From Fimbriimonas sp. (GTDB taxonomy: Bacteria; Armatimonadota; Fimbriimonadia; Fimbriimonadales; Fimbriimonadaceae), in the NCBI GenBank assembly GCA_031292555.1, contig JARLGV010000092.1:1-37819 (forward strand): a stretch of 37,819 nt of DNA. The letters run 5' to 3'. The notes beneath the pieces are model-generated. The model was not told the origin of the DNA and searched no databases. It saw only the letters and a program-made list of their open reading frames with translations. Below, piece after piece: positions 7,534 to 15,472 of the stretch. Each line of letters begins with the position of its first letter. The first letter of the stretch is position 1. A program made the position numbers and the translations under genes.

Positions 7534-8130
7534 CTACATCCGGTTGCTTAGTGTCAGATTCTCTTGAACCCGCTTGGTCAAACCGCGAATCGGCTTGCCG
7601 GCGGCATCGAATTTGATCTGGATGACCCAACCGAACTGAGCCGCCGGCCACTTACCGGATGGAAGCAACGCTTCGGGCTGAACCCCGAAAGATCTGATGA
7701 GATTCGGAATGTTGCCGTGATGCCAGCAGATGACATAGCTCTTCCCTGCCGGCCTCGCCTGGATGTCGGAGATGACCTGGGCGTACTGATTGTTCTTATA
7801 TTTGCTTTCGACGGGCAAACCGAACGACTGGCCCAAGGGTTCGAGCGTCAGCCTTTCCCGGGCGCTTTTCTTGCTGTCAGCGGTGGCCAGTAAGTAGTCC
7901 GCATGAAACAGACTGGATCCGACTTTGTAGTTCTGGAAATACTTCGCATATGCGGTCGCCCTCTCCTTACCGCGAGGCGTCAACCCGGTTCCATCGGCCG
8001 GCTTTTCGCCATGACGAATGATCAAGACGGTGGCATTCGAGAGGCCGGATCCCTGGGGCGCCGGGTTGGCGAAAGCGAGCGAAGCAGCTGCAACGATGGC
8101 AAACGGGACTAGACAGGGACGCAGGGTCAT
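7534..8130 (-). CDS. Secreted histidine phosphatase family protein
   Basis: After a signal peptide (about 1-22, ending AFANPA) comes VLIIRHGEKP (39-44 is RHGEKP), which holds the phospho-accepting histidine of the phosphoglycerate mutase/acid phosphatase superfamily. The later CWHHGNIPNL supplies the second catalytic histidine. The protein is short (198 residues), as in SixA/DUF-type single-domain members, and should act outside the cytoplasm. The substrate is unknown. The ATG at 8130 is preferred to the adjoining GTG at 8133. It is divergent from the DUF3052 gene, with 51 bases between the starts. Confidence 0.82.
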   Translation of the reverse strand: MTLRPCLVPFAIVAAASLAFANPAPQGSGLSNATVLIIRHGEKPADGTGLTPRGKERATAYAKYFQNYKVGSSLFHADYLLATADSKKSARERLTLEPLGQSFGLPVESKYKNNQYAQVISDIQARPAGKSYVICWHHGNIPNLIRSFGVQPEALLPSGKWPAAQFGWVIQIKFDAAGKPIRGLTKRVQENLTLSNRM

Positions 8131-8169
8131 CACACACGTATTGTGAACGATTAGCGTGAAATGCGGGAG

Positions 8170-8175
8170 TATATT
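8170..8175 (+). promoter_or_regulatory. -10 element, leaderless arrangement
   Basis: TATATT is followed by six bases and the ATG at 8182. This favours 8182 over the in-frame ATG at 8161 as the true start of the DUF3052 gene, because the hexamer would otherwise lie inside the coding sequence. Confidence 0.5.
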
Positions 8176-8181
8176 CGTGCG

Positions 8182-8595
8182 ATGAATGCAGGCTATTCCG
8201 GGACGCCGTTACTCAAGAAGCTAGGGGTCGGTGACGGCACTTTACTCCGAACCATCCAAGCTCCCGACGCATTCAGCCAGTGGCTCGCCGTTCAAACGGT
8301 TCTTTTCGAGCCGGCAGCAGGATCTGAACGAGCCGACGTCGTCATTCTCTTTGTCGCATGGCAGCGCGAACTCGTTGAGCTCTTGCCTCAGGCGGTGGAC
8401 AGACTAAAGATCGATGGCGGACTCTGGATCGCTTGGCCCAAACGTGCTTCGAAGGCGCCAACCGATATCTCCGAGAATGACCTTCGCGACCTCATTCTGC
8501 CTATCGGCTTGGTCGACAACAAGGTATGCGCGATCGACGAGCAATGGTCCGGACTGCGCTTCGTCTGGCGTAAAGAGCTTCGAAGCCGAACCTAG
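8182..8595 (+). CDS. DUF3052 family protein
   Basis: This 137-residue cytoplasmic protein starts MNAGYSGTPLLKKLG, the usual opening of the family. It contains DVVILFVAWQRELVELLPQA and GGLWIAWPKRASK, followed by the basic and polar segment typical of DUF3052. The biochemical role of the family is not established. Its TAG stop (8593-8595) and the glyQ stop on the other strand (8592-8594) share the palindrome CTAG, so the two genes meet tail to tail with no spacer. Confidence 0.85.
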   Translation: MNAGYSGTPLLKKLGVGDGTLLRTIQAPDAFSQWLAVQTVLFEPAAGSERADVVILFVAWQRELVELLPQAVDRLKIDGGLWIAWPKRASKAPTDISENDLRDLILPIGLVDNKVCAIDEQWSGLRFVWRKELRSRT

Positions 8596-9539
8596 CCCGC
8601 TACAGCTTTGACTTTGTACTGCTCCACGTATTTGAGGCAACAGGCCCTCACCCGTCCACGAATTCGGTTGATGTAGGCTGCGCGCTGAGTGACGCCGACC
8701 GCACCTCGGGCATCCAACAGATTGAAAACGTGGGAACACTTGAGAGCAAGATCCAACGCGGGATAGACGAGTGCCATTGAGCCCCGATCCAACGCCGGCG
8801 AATCGGCGCATTGAGGAATTGACGTCATGATATCTTGCACAGCGTCCCAATAGACCGGCGTTTCGATCACGCGCTTGGATTCACATTCATACATCTCGAA
8901 CAGCTTGAAGAGCATTTCGGTGTCGGCGACTTCAAAATTGTAGACGTTGTTCTGCATCTCCAAATCGAATTCCGCCTTGCGGTAGGTCATCGTTTCGTTC
9001 CAATCCAGCCCGTCCCAGAACGAGGTTTTCCCATCGAGCATAAGACACAGGCGTTCCGGACCGTATGTGATCTCAGCGCACACCGGATTGCACTCGATAC
9101 CGCCCATCTGCTGGAAGAACGTGAATTGGGAGATCTCCGCGCCGTTAACCCAAACTTCCCAGCCGACACCGCTGGCTCCCGCTGCTTGCGACTCCCAGTC
9201 GTCCTCGACCAATCGCACATCGTTCTTCGACGTATCGAACCCGAGCGCATCTAGCGAACCAAGATAAAGGTCGACGATGTTTTCGGGCGACGGCTTCATG
9301 ATCACCTGGTATTGGTAGTACCGTTGGCTTCGCTGGGGATTTCTGGTGTACCGGCCGTCGGTCGGGCGGCGAGAGGGCTGAACATAGGCTACGTTCCAAT
9401 CTTCGGGCCCGAGAACTCGGAGAGTCGTTGCAGGATGCATCGTTCCGGCTCCGACCTCGACATCGTAAGGCTGAAGGATGGCGCAGCCTTGGGCAGCCCA
9501 GTAGTCGTTGAGTCGGAAGATCATCTCCTGCATCGTCAT
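8592..9539 (-). CDS. glyQ: Glycine-tRNA ligase alpha subunit
   Basis: This is the catalytic alpha subunit of the bacterial heterotetrameric glycyl-tRNA synthetase, which charges tRNA-Gly with glycine. The 315-residue protein starts MTMQEMIFRLNDYWAAQGC and shows LQPYDVEVGAGTMHPATTLR, YVQPSRRPTDGRY, KPSPENIVDLYLGSL, WEVWVNGAEISQFTFFQQ and LDLALKCSHVFNLLDARGA, all family hallmarks. I chose the ATG at 9539 because the family begins there; an in-frame extension of 31 residues upstream has no family similarity. The beta-subunit gene glyS is not next to it and not in the window. Confidence 0.96.
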   Translation of the reverse strand: MTMQEMIFRLNDYWAAQGCAILQPYDVEVGAGTMHPATTLRVLGPEDWNVAYVQPSRRPTDGRYTRNPQRSQRYYQYQVIMKPSPENIVDLYLGSLDALGFDTSKNDVRLVEDDWESQAAGASGVGWEVWVNGAEISQFTFFQQMGGIECNPVCAEITYGPERLCLMLDGKTSFWDGLDWNETMTYRKAEFDLEMQNNVYNFEVADTEMLFKLFEMYECESKRVIETPVYWDAVQDIMTSIPQCADSPALDRGSMALVYPALDLALKCSHVFNLLDARGAVGVTQRAAYINRIRGRVRACCLKYVEQYKVKAVAG

Positions 9540-9617
9540 GGTTCCGAAGAGGATACCTTTGGGAGAAATCAACGACGGGTCGCAACTTTTCTTGCGAGAA
9601 GCTAGTAACTCTCTGGC

Positions 9618-10436
9618 ATGGGACCGTCGCATGTACGCAAATTCACCTGGATCTCCCTGACTGCGGTGGCGGCTTGTGTTGCCGCCGGCTGTTCGATTGT
9701 TACGCGAGGCATGGCCATCGTCGGCAACAATTCATTCAAAGCCAGCGGCCCGATTACCAAGCAGGACCGGAAGGTGGGGTCGTTTGCCAAAGTCGAAGCC
9801 GGTTCGGTCTTCGAAGTCGATATCACCGTTGGCAGCCGTGCCTCGCTCACGCTAGAAGCTCCAAAGACGCTCATTCCTCACTTGACATCGAGCGTTCGAA
9901 ATGGGACTCTTTCACTTGGAGTCGACGTGCCGTTTTCGACATCGGGAGGCCAAAAGCTCTTGGCACACATCACGGTGCCGCATCTGACCGGGGTTTCCAT
10001 CTCAGGGGCCGGTAGGTTGATTGTCACTGGCAACATTCAGGAGCCCACGTTTGTGGCAGACGCGAGCGGGGCATCGCACCTCACTTTTTCGGCGAAAGTC
10101 CGGACAATGAAGATACAGGTGGATGGAGCCGCAAAGGCCTGGATCAAGGATCTGGAGGCCAACTCACTTGAACTTCAGACGAGTGGGGCTGCCCAATGCA
10201 CGTTGAACGGCACGGTCAAGTCGAGCACAATCGAAGCGGATGGAGCTTCCGGCGTCAGGGCGAAAGCGCTGACCACCGATCAGGCTACCGTCAGCTGCAA
10301 CGGATCGTCCAATGCTGAGTTGAGTGTGGTGTCGCAGCTCAAAGCGGACGCAAGCGGGGCATCTTCGATTCACTACTTCGGGAACCCAAAGGCGACGAAC
10401 AACGAGTCAGGAGTCGCGCATATTTCTCGGGGCTAG
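9618..10436 (+). CDS. DUF2807 (GIN domain) lipoprotein
   Basis: The N-terminus carries a signal peptide with lipobox VAAGC (Cys25), so it is probably a lipid-anchored envelope protein. Residues about 50-265 are a right-handed beta-helix of the head-GIN/DUF2807 type. Repeated stretches such as ADASGASHLTF, QTSGAAQCTL, EADGASGVRA and ADASGASSIHY are the rungs. The family is described as a putative adhesin head or stress-linked envelope protein, and its ligand is unknown. It is divergent from glyQ, with 78 bases between starts. Confidence 0.88.
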   Translation: MGPSHVRKFTWISLTAVAACVAAGCSIVTRGMAIVGNNSFKASGPITKQDRKVGSFAKVEAGSVFEVDITVGSRASLTLEAPKTLIPHLTSSVRNGTLSLGVDVPFSTSGGQKLLAHITVPHLTGVSISGAGRLIVTGNIQEPTFVADASGASHLTFSAKVRTMKIQVDGAAKAWIKDLEANSLELQTSGAAQCTLNGTVKSSTIEADGASGVRAKALTTDQATVSCNGSSNAELSVVSQLKADASGASSIHYFGNPKATNNESGVAHISRG

Positions 10437-10455
10437 GCTGGCTCTGCAGTCCTCC

Positions 10456-10845
10456 CTAGGTTCCGACCGGCTGAATAACGGTTTGCACATGCAACAAGGC
10501 GTTCACCGGTTGGGAGCCAAATTCGCTTGAAGCCTCGTCTTGGAGCCATGCCAGCGCGTCAGCCTCGCTTGAGTGTTCTCGTCCATGAAACCCGGTTCTT
10601 CGCGCATCGAACTCGTCACAAAGTCGAATGATCGTCTGAGCCTGTCCGTCAGTGCTATGGCTTGCCAAATCGTGCAGTTCGGCGGCCATCCGCAACTTGC
10701 GAAGGTTGGAATCCGAGAACCCCAATCGCTCGGCCACCGCGACCGAATAGACGGCTACCCGCTCCGCATGGTGCAATGAACCAGGAGCTTGCACTTCAAG
10801 TGCCCCAAGGCGATTTCGCAGTATGGTGTTTTTGGTCAAGGACAT
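10456..10845 (-). CDS. Short HD-domain-like protein
   Basis: The first half resembles the start of HD/HD-GYP phosphohydrolases: LHHAERVAVYSVAVAERLGFS (24-44) and LRMAAELHDLAS (51-62, with the His-Asp pair at 58-59). The usual G-K after HD is missing and the protein stops at 129 residues, too short for a full HD-GYP domain. It may be a degenerate regulator or a minimal HD fold, and enzymatic activity is uncertain. It is convergent with the DUF2807 gene and divergent from the next gene. Confidence 0.6.
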   Translation of the reverse strand: MSLTKNTILRNRLGALEVQAPGSLHHAERVAVYSVAVAERLGFSDSNLRKLRMAAELHDLASHSTDGQAQTIIRLCDEFDARRTGFHGREHSSEADALAWLQDEASSEFGSQPVNALLHVQTVIQPVGT

Positions 10846-10885
10846 ACGATTAGCGGGTCACTTTCGGGTTCGCAACGCGTCCCTT

Positions 10886-10893
10886 ACTATAAT
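10886..10893. promoter_or_regulatory. Symmetric -10 (ACTATAAT) in a divergent intergenic region
   Basis: TATAAT on the plus strand (10888-10893) matches consensus perfectly and could serve the gene starting at 10976 with a leader of about 75 bases. On the minus strand TATAGT (10886-10891) could serve the HD-like gene. No clear -35 elements are visible. Confidence 0.35.
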
Positions 10894-10975
10894 CGTATTC
10901 GGATTCACGCGATTACCGGCGACTTGATACAGAATCGTTCAAGAACTTCCGGTTCCTGCCTCGACTATTGCGACC

Positions 10976-11614
10976 ATGGAAGTACCACCCACCTATCTCC
11001 CACCACGACGAAGCAAGAACGGTCTTTTGATCGGCATTATCGTTGGCGCCATCTGTTTATGTTGCTTACTCGGAAGTTTGGTCGTCGGCGGAGGCTGGTT
11101 CGCGTTCCGTAGCGTCAGCGGCACTGCTGGTTGCGTCATCACCTTCACCGAAATGAGCAAGGCGATGACGAAGTATGAAAGTTCGCACAAGGGCAAACTC
11201 CCGAAGGCCGACACCTGGCAGGACGATTTACGCAGCGACTTGAGGAAGTCGCTGTTGCCGAAAGAGCAGGCTGGTCCTTTCCCGCAGATTTCGCCGGACG
11301 GGGATTGGGGTTGTAGGGAATCGGACGGCGCCTCGACCGGGCTTGCGTTTAACAGCGACGTTTCGGGCAAGTCCCTCGACGACATCAAGGATTCGGAAAA
11401 GACGGTAGTTCTCTTCGAAACGATCAAACCCGAAAAGAACCAACACATGAAGTACTCGCGGTTGGACCCGAAGACAAGCCCGAAGATCTTCGGCTCTCCT
11501 CGGGGTTGGTTCTTCATTACCGCCAACGGCGATGTCTGGACGGATTCGCCCAAGAAGGGCCCCCAGAGGATCGGCAACTCCAACATGGGTGCGAACGTGC
11601 AATTTCACTCGTAG
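10976..11614 (+). CDS. Membrane-anchored protein with pseudopilin-like exported domain
   Basis: The 212-residue protein has a short cytoplasmic tail (MEVPPTYLPPRRSKNG), one membrane helix (about 18-40) and an exported domain. The segment AMTKYESSHKGKLPKADTWQDDL resembles the helix-plus-strand layout of type II pseudopilin-like proteins, which often read 'YxxxNxGxLPxADTW' in Armatimonadota and Planctomycetota. It lacks a prepilin peptidase site, so it is not a true pilin. Role unknown. It is transcribed towards tatA but has a separate promoter region. Confidence 0.6.
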   Translation: MEVPPTYLPPRRSKNGLLIGIIVGAICLCCLLGSLVVGGGWFAFRSVSGTAGCVITFTEMSKAMTKYESSHKGKLPKADTWQDDLRSDLRKSLLPKEQAGPFPQISPDGDWGCRESDGASTGLAFNSDVSGKSLDDIKDSEKTVVLFETIKPEKNQHMKYSRLDPKTSPKIFGSPRGWFFITANGDVWTDSPKKGPQRIGNSNMGANVQFHS

Positions 11615-11646
11615 ACAGTGAAGTCACGTCTTGAATGGACTGAGCG

Positions 11647-11652
11647 TATACT
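11647..11652 (+). promoter_or_regulatory. -10 element upstream of tatA
   Basis: TATACT matches consensus at five of six positions and would give a leader of about 32 bases before the tatA ATG. The -35 is not recognisable. Confidence 0.4.
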
Positions 11653-11690
11653 TAAGAAGTCCCCGTCCACGGAGACGCCGTAGAAAAAAC

Positions 11691-11945
11691 ATGCTGAACC
11701 TCGTTGCTATGATCGGGCCTGAGCCCCTCCTGCTCATCTTTATCCTCGTGTTGGTGCTATTCGGAGGCAAAAAGATTCCTGAGCTTATGCGGGGTGTTGG
11801 TCGGGGTGTCGGTGAACTCCAGAAAGGCCTGGAGGAAGGAAAGACCCAACTCAGTAACAGCCTTCGCGAGGAAGAGGAAAAGCGCCCAGCCGTTATGCAC
11901 GACGAGGTTAAGTCCGACCGGGAAAAGACCACAACCGGTAACTAG
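11691..11945 (+). CDS. tatA: Twin-arginine translocase subunit TatA/TatE family
   Basis: TatA forms the pore component of the Tat pathway for folded proteins. The 84-residue protein has a short N-terminus, one membrane helix (about 10-24, PEPLLLIFILVLVLFG), the conserved FGxxKIPEL hinge (FGGKKIPEL) and an amphipathic helix (MRGVGRGVGELQKGLEEG), then a charged tail. The start at 11691 gives the family length; an upstream in-frame ATG at 11631 would add 20 basic residues and would lie before the -10. TatC is not in the window. Confidence 0.9.
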   Translation: MLNLVAMIGPEPLLLIFILVLVLFGGKKIPELMRGVGRGVGELQKGLEEGKTQLSNSLREEEEKRPAVMHDEVKSDREKTTTGN

Positions 11946-11956
11946 CGAACGATTCT

Positions 11957-12754
11957 GTGACCTTCGGCTGGCAAGGATTCACGCTCGACCACCCGGACGA
12001 CTGGGCTCCGGTCACTTTGACCGGGAGCCGATCGGAAGGTTACGTGCGGGTCGCCTCACCCACCCGGTTCTCCCTTCAGATTCGGTGGCAGTCCTCCAAA
12101 TCGGCGCCTGACCTAAACAGCGTGCTCCAAACCTACTTCGATCGACTCAGGCGGGACGCCAAGTCGGCCAAACGGCCATTCACGGGTGACTCAGACGAGA
12201 AGGCTGGATTCGTCCAATACCGCTATACGTCCGGACAGTTCGGTAGAGGCGTCCTGCTCTACAGCCCGTCCTGTTCGCGGACCTTCTTTCTTGAGGCGAT
12301 CTCCACCAAGAACGACTCTTTGCTCTCGATCTCGAAAAAACTTCTCGACAGCTTCAAATCGACCGGCGTCGTCGAATGGGAGCGCTGGGCTCTCTTTGGT
12401 CTGGACATTAATCTGCCATACGGTCTCGAAGTGGAAAAAAAGGTTCTCCAATCGGGCCATACCAAGGTGACGTTTGCGAATAAATCGGCTCGGATCGAAG
12501 CGGATCGGTGGGGATTCGCGGAACAGCTCATTGCGAAGCACGGTCTCGAGCCCTGGGCACGTTCGGTCATGCGTTTCGAGGACGCCGAGGCGGAAGTCAC
12601 CTCAGACTCAGTCCTCTTTCGTTCATCTGGATCGCTTATCCGTAAGCCAACTATCGCCTTGGCACGGGTTCAATTGGATCGGAACCAGATCACAACTCTA
12701 GCAGTCTATTCCCGCTCCGTGAAATGGAAGCCGGACCGAGATTGGTTCAACTGA
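11957..12754 (+). CDS. Protein of unknown function, first gene of the PqqD/ABC operon
   Basis: This 265-residue protein starts at a GTG 11 bases after tatA and has no signal peptide or membrane helix. It seems to have two similar halves, each beginning with a short strand-rich 'W/G-F...P' segment: MTFGWQGFTLDHPDDW and ALFGLDINLPYGLEVEK. This would fit a duplicated domain. I do not recognise a family. It ends two bases before the PqqD-like gene, so it belongs to the same transcript as PqqD, permease and ATPase and probably acts with them. Confidence 0.6.
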   Translation: MTFGWQGFTLDHPDDWAPVTLTGSRSEGYVRVASPTRFSLQIRWQSSKSAPDLNSVLQTYFDRLRRDAKSAKRPFTGDSDEKAGFVQYRYTSGQFGRGVLLYSPSCSRTFFLEAISTKNDSLLSISKKLLDSFKSTGVVEWERWALFGLDINLPYGLEVEKKVLQSGHTKVTFANKSARIEADRWGFAEQLIAKHGLEPWARSVMRFEDAEAEVTSDSVLFRSSGSLIRKPTIALARVQLDRNQITTLAVYSRSVKWKPDRDWFN

Positions 12755-12756
12755 TC

Positions 12757-13164
12757 ATGGGCAATTTGGTGGATCTGGTACGTAAGACCGTCGATCGAAC
12801 CGAGAGGCTCGACCCGGAGAAGCTGCGAAAAGCCAAGCCGTTAAGGAACCCGGACGTGACCTTTGAATCGATAGAGGACGGTTCCCTGCTGCTTTCAGCT
12901 CCGCTGTCCTCTCAAGGGCGTGGAATGGTGGGGATGATCGCGAAGTGGATGAAAGCGCCGGATCGAAAGAAGTTCGAACTTGAGCCGTTCGGGGCGTTCG
13001 TATGGAACCTTTGCGACGGCAAGCACACGTTTGAAGGAATCTCGAAAGGGCTTCGCGAAACATACAAGTTGAACCGGCTCGAGGCGGACGCTTCGCTGCT
13101 CGCATTTCTACAGATGCTGAGCCAGCGTCGCCTGATCACGATGATGGTTGAGAAAGATAAGTGA
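12757..13164 (+). CDS. PqqD-like (RRE-type) protein
   Basis: The C-terminal part of this 135-residue protein matches the PqqD fold. FELEPFGAFVWNLCDGKHTFEGISKGLRETYKL and ADASLLAFLQMLSQRRLI correspond to the 'N...G..IW.L.dG..T..ei...l' pattern. PqqD-type domains bind precursor peptides in RiPP pathways, though many stand-alone copies have other, unknown roles. The start at 12757 lies two bases after the previous stop; a further in-frame ATG at 12724 would overlap that gene. No radical SAM enzyme or precursor peptide is visible nearby. Confidence 0.72.
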   Translation: MGNLVDLVRKTVDRTERLDPEKLRKAKPLRNPDVTFESIEDGSLLLSAPLSSQGRGMVGMIAKWMKAPDRKKFELEPFGAFVWNLCDGKHTFEGISKGLRETYKLNRLEADASLLAFLQMLSQRRLITMMVEKDK

Positions 13165-13736
13165 ATCAAACCCAGTTCAAGAATCTCGATCCGCCGCTTC
13201 GAGTGGCCTGGGGGCAAGCGCTTGCGAGTATTCGGGTCAGGTTTCTTCGGATGCTGATCACTTCCTTGGGCGTTGCCTTGGGAATCGCGTTCTTTTGCAG
13301 CATGCAAACCCTTAGGCTTGCGCCGCAGAAGGACAGCACGCAGTCTCCCGAACAGATGCAGTGGCTCATCGGCACGTCGCTCGTGATGTGCCTTGTCGGC
13401 GTCACCAATTCAATGTTGATGTCGGTCACCGAACGCTATCGAGAGATCGGGACGATAAAGTGCCTTGGTGCGTCGGATACCTTCATCGTGAAAGTATTCT
13501 TCTTTGAGGCGATCCTGCTGGGATTCATCGGTTCCCTTTCGGGAGCGATCATCGGGACGGCGCTTATGGCAATCACGATGCTAGTTCTTGGCAATCCTCC
13601 GATCTTCGTTTCGACCCTTCAGGTCGTTGTGCTGGGCACGTCGGTTGGGATCGTCATGACGGTGCTTGCGGCGATAGCCCCCGCCGTTCAGGCGGCTAGA
13701 ATGCCGGCCGCAGCCGCATTGAGGATGGACATATGA
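13161..13736 (+). CDS. Stripped FtsX/MacB-type ABC permease
   Basis: The 191-residue protein starts at a GTG overlapping the PqqD stop (GTGA). It has a first membrane helix (about 31-49) and then only some 17 residues before the second (67-87). The third and fourth follow at about 112-140 and 152-175. The FtsX-type loop MSVTERYREIGTIKCLGAS and the C-terminal PAVQAARMPAAAALR are clear. MacB, LolC/E and FtsX proteins have a large periplasmic domain between helices 1 and 2, which is missing here. Its stop overlaps the ATPase start (ATGA), so the two form an ABC transporter that lacks the usual periplasmic part. Confidence 0.82.
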   Translation: MNQTQFKNLDPPLRVAWGQALASIRVRFLRMLITSLGVALGIAFFCSMQTLRLAPQKDSTQSPEQMQWLIGTSLVMCLVGVTNSMLMSVTERYREIGTIKCLGASDTFIVKVFFFEAILLGFIGSLSGAIIGTALMAITMLVLGNPPIFVSTLQVVVLGTSVGIVMTVLAAIAPAVQAARMPAAAALRMDI

Positions 13737-14476
13737 GTTCGGTGGCAGACAAGGAGGTCGTGGTTCGAACCGTCGACGTCGTTAAGCAGTACGGCGAAGG
13801 CGAGGCGGCAGTGCGGGCACTCAACGGCGTGACCTGCGAGATATTTAACGGCGAATACCTTTCGATCATGGGACCGTCCGGATCGGGCAAGTCCACCCTT
13901 TTCAATATGATCGGCGGTCTGGACAAGCCCAACGAGGGATCGGTCTTTGTCAACTCGGTCGATATCGCCCAGTTGACGGCCAAAGAACTCGCATTCCTGC
14001 GCTGCCACACGATCGGCTATATCTTCCAGACGTTCAATCTGATCACGGTGCGTACCGCTCTCGAAAACGTCACGTTGCCGATGCTGTTCGCGGGCCTGAC
14101 GCCGGACGAAGCGGAGGAACGCGGAATGAAGCTTCTGACGACCGTGGGCTTGGGCCATCGCTTTCATCACCGCCCGAGCGAGCTCTCCGGCGGCCAGCAG
14201 CAACGCGTTGCAATCGCCCGATCCCTTGCGAACAATCCTTCGATCATCCTGGCGGACGAACCCACCGGCAACCTGGACCTCAAAACCGGACAGGAGATTA
14301 TCGATCTACTTCGGAGCCTCAATCAAGAACGCGGCGTGACGATCATTTCCGCAACTCACGACCACAAGATGTTGGATGTTTCCGACCGGATCTTCCACAT
14401 TCGCGACGGCGTCCTCGCGCTTGTCGAAACCCGTGACGAACTCGATCGGTCGAAAGCGACCGCTTCAGGATCTTAG
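13733..14476 (+). CDS. ABC transporter ATP-binding protein, LolD/MacB type
   Basis: The 247-residue ATPase has all motifs of the class: Walker A GPSGSGKS (47-54), Q-loop [10 protein letters not shown], signature LSGGQQQR (151-158), Walker B with [11 protein letters not shown] (172-182) and H-loop THD (His209). 'EPTGNLD' and the FQ.FNL region place it with LolD, MacB and FtsE ATPases, which drive lipoprotein, peptide or cell-wall functions rather than uptake. It partners the stripped permease encoded just upstream. Its 3' end lies in a 22-bp tandem duplication that includes the stop codon. Confidence 0.92.
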   Translation: MSSVADKEVVVRTVDVVKQYGEGEAAVRALNGVTCEIFNGEYLSIMGPSGSGKSTLFNMIGGLDKPNEGSVFVNSVDIAQLTAKELAFLRCHTIGYIFQTFNLITVRTALENVTLPMLFAGLTPDEAEERGMKLLTTVGLGHRFHHRPSELSGGQQQRVAIARSLANNPSIILADEPTGNLDLKTGQEIIDLLRSLNQERGVTIISATHDHKMLDVSDRIFHIRDGVLALVETRDELDRSKATASGS

Positions 14477-14508
14477 GGCGACCGCTTCAGGATCTTAGGG
14501 CAACCGCT
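14456..14508 (+). repeat. 22-bp tandem repeat across the ABC ATPase stop codon
   Basis: The unit beginning GCGACCGCTTCAGGATC and ending TTAGG occurs exactly at 14456-14477 and 14478-14499, with a partial third copy (GCAACCGCT) at 14500-14508. The first copy includes the TAG stop, so the duplication does not alter the protein. It fills most of the gap to the convergent gene. Confidence 0.85.
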
Positions 14509-15373
14509 ACGGCTGAAGGGCGAGCGTCACGCTGGATGTCCCTTTCGACTTGAACTTCTTGTCTGAAGTGACCATCGTCTGATTGGTGGACGTCTTCATC
14601 GTCATCAACAGGGTTTGTCCGGTCGCCTTGTCTACGTTGGCCTGGCAATCGAATTCGATATCGCCAGTGATGACCATATTCAGCTGCCCCAGGAATCCGG
14701 CAACTTGCTCGTCGCTGTTCTTCACCAGTTCGGCAACGTCGATATCCGTCTTCACCTTACCGATAAGCGAGAGGACATAGATGTCCCGGTCGGCGACCTT
14801 CGTCAGGGACACCAGCTTTGCGGTCAACTTCTGGTCCTTCTTTCCGGTGATGGGTCCCTTCGGAATAGTCACATCCCAGGTGTCGCCGATATTGACGGGC
14901 TTCTCCGGAAACTGGATGAACAGACCCGCCACCGAGGTATTGGTCGAACCGTTGATGACCGACATCGGATCGACCTTTGACGCGTCCGCTGAAACGAATC
15001 GGTTGAGCTCGTCGATGTTGCCCTTCATCGTCTTGGAGTCGGAGTCGTTGTCGCTCTGGCTCTTGAGGAGTTCAGCCAGGGCCCCCTTGAAATCGATCTG
15101 GTCCGTCTTCGTCGTGAGTTCGACGGGCGCAATGCCGCCTGCCTGATCAACGGCGCCAATCTTGAACGTATAGGTCGCAGTGCGCGAAATATCGAGGGCC
15201 TGGTCCCCTCCGTTATCCGGCATCGTGATTGTTTGCTTGACGACCGATACGAGGTGGTAGGTTTCGATACCCGATTTGAGGGTCTTGCGCAGAAGCACGC
15301 CGTCCAGCCTCGCCGACGACAAGGCGGAGACAAGGCAGATGGAAAGGAGCAACGAGAATCGGGCAGAAATCAT
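14507..15373 (-). CDS. Secreted DUF6263-like protein
   Basis: This 288-residue protein has a signal peptide (about 1-21, ending SALSSA) and a domain rich in beta strands. It contains TATYTFKIGAVDQ, FIQFPEKPVNIGDTWDVTIP and FDCQANVDKATGQTLLMTMKTSTNQTM. The 'P...V.iGDtW' segment is typical of DUF6263 and related exported proteins, whose role is not known. It is convergent with the ABC ATPase and divergent from the CapA-like gene. Confidence 0.7.
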   Translation of the reverse strand: MISARFSLLLSICLVSALSSARLDGVLLRKTLKSGIETYHLVSVVKQTITMPDNGGDQALDISRTATYTFKIGAVDQAGGIAPVELTTKTDQIDFKGALAELLKSQSDNDSDSKTMKGNIDELNRFVSADASKVDPMSVINGSTNTSVAGLFIQFPEKPVNIGDTWDVTIPKGPITGKKDQKLTAKLVSLTKVADRDIYVLSLIGKVKTDIDVAELVKNSDEQVAGFLGQLNMVITGDIEFDCQANVDKATGQTLLMTMKTSTNQTMVTSDKKFKSKGTSSVTLALQP

Positions 15374-15472
15374 AAGTTGGTCTTGAGATGTAATGGACGA
15401 TCAGGCTTATCCGCCCCTTTCGTACGACGGAATCTCTCGATAAGTTACCTTTCATGGACCTAGGCGACGCGA

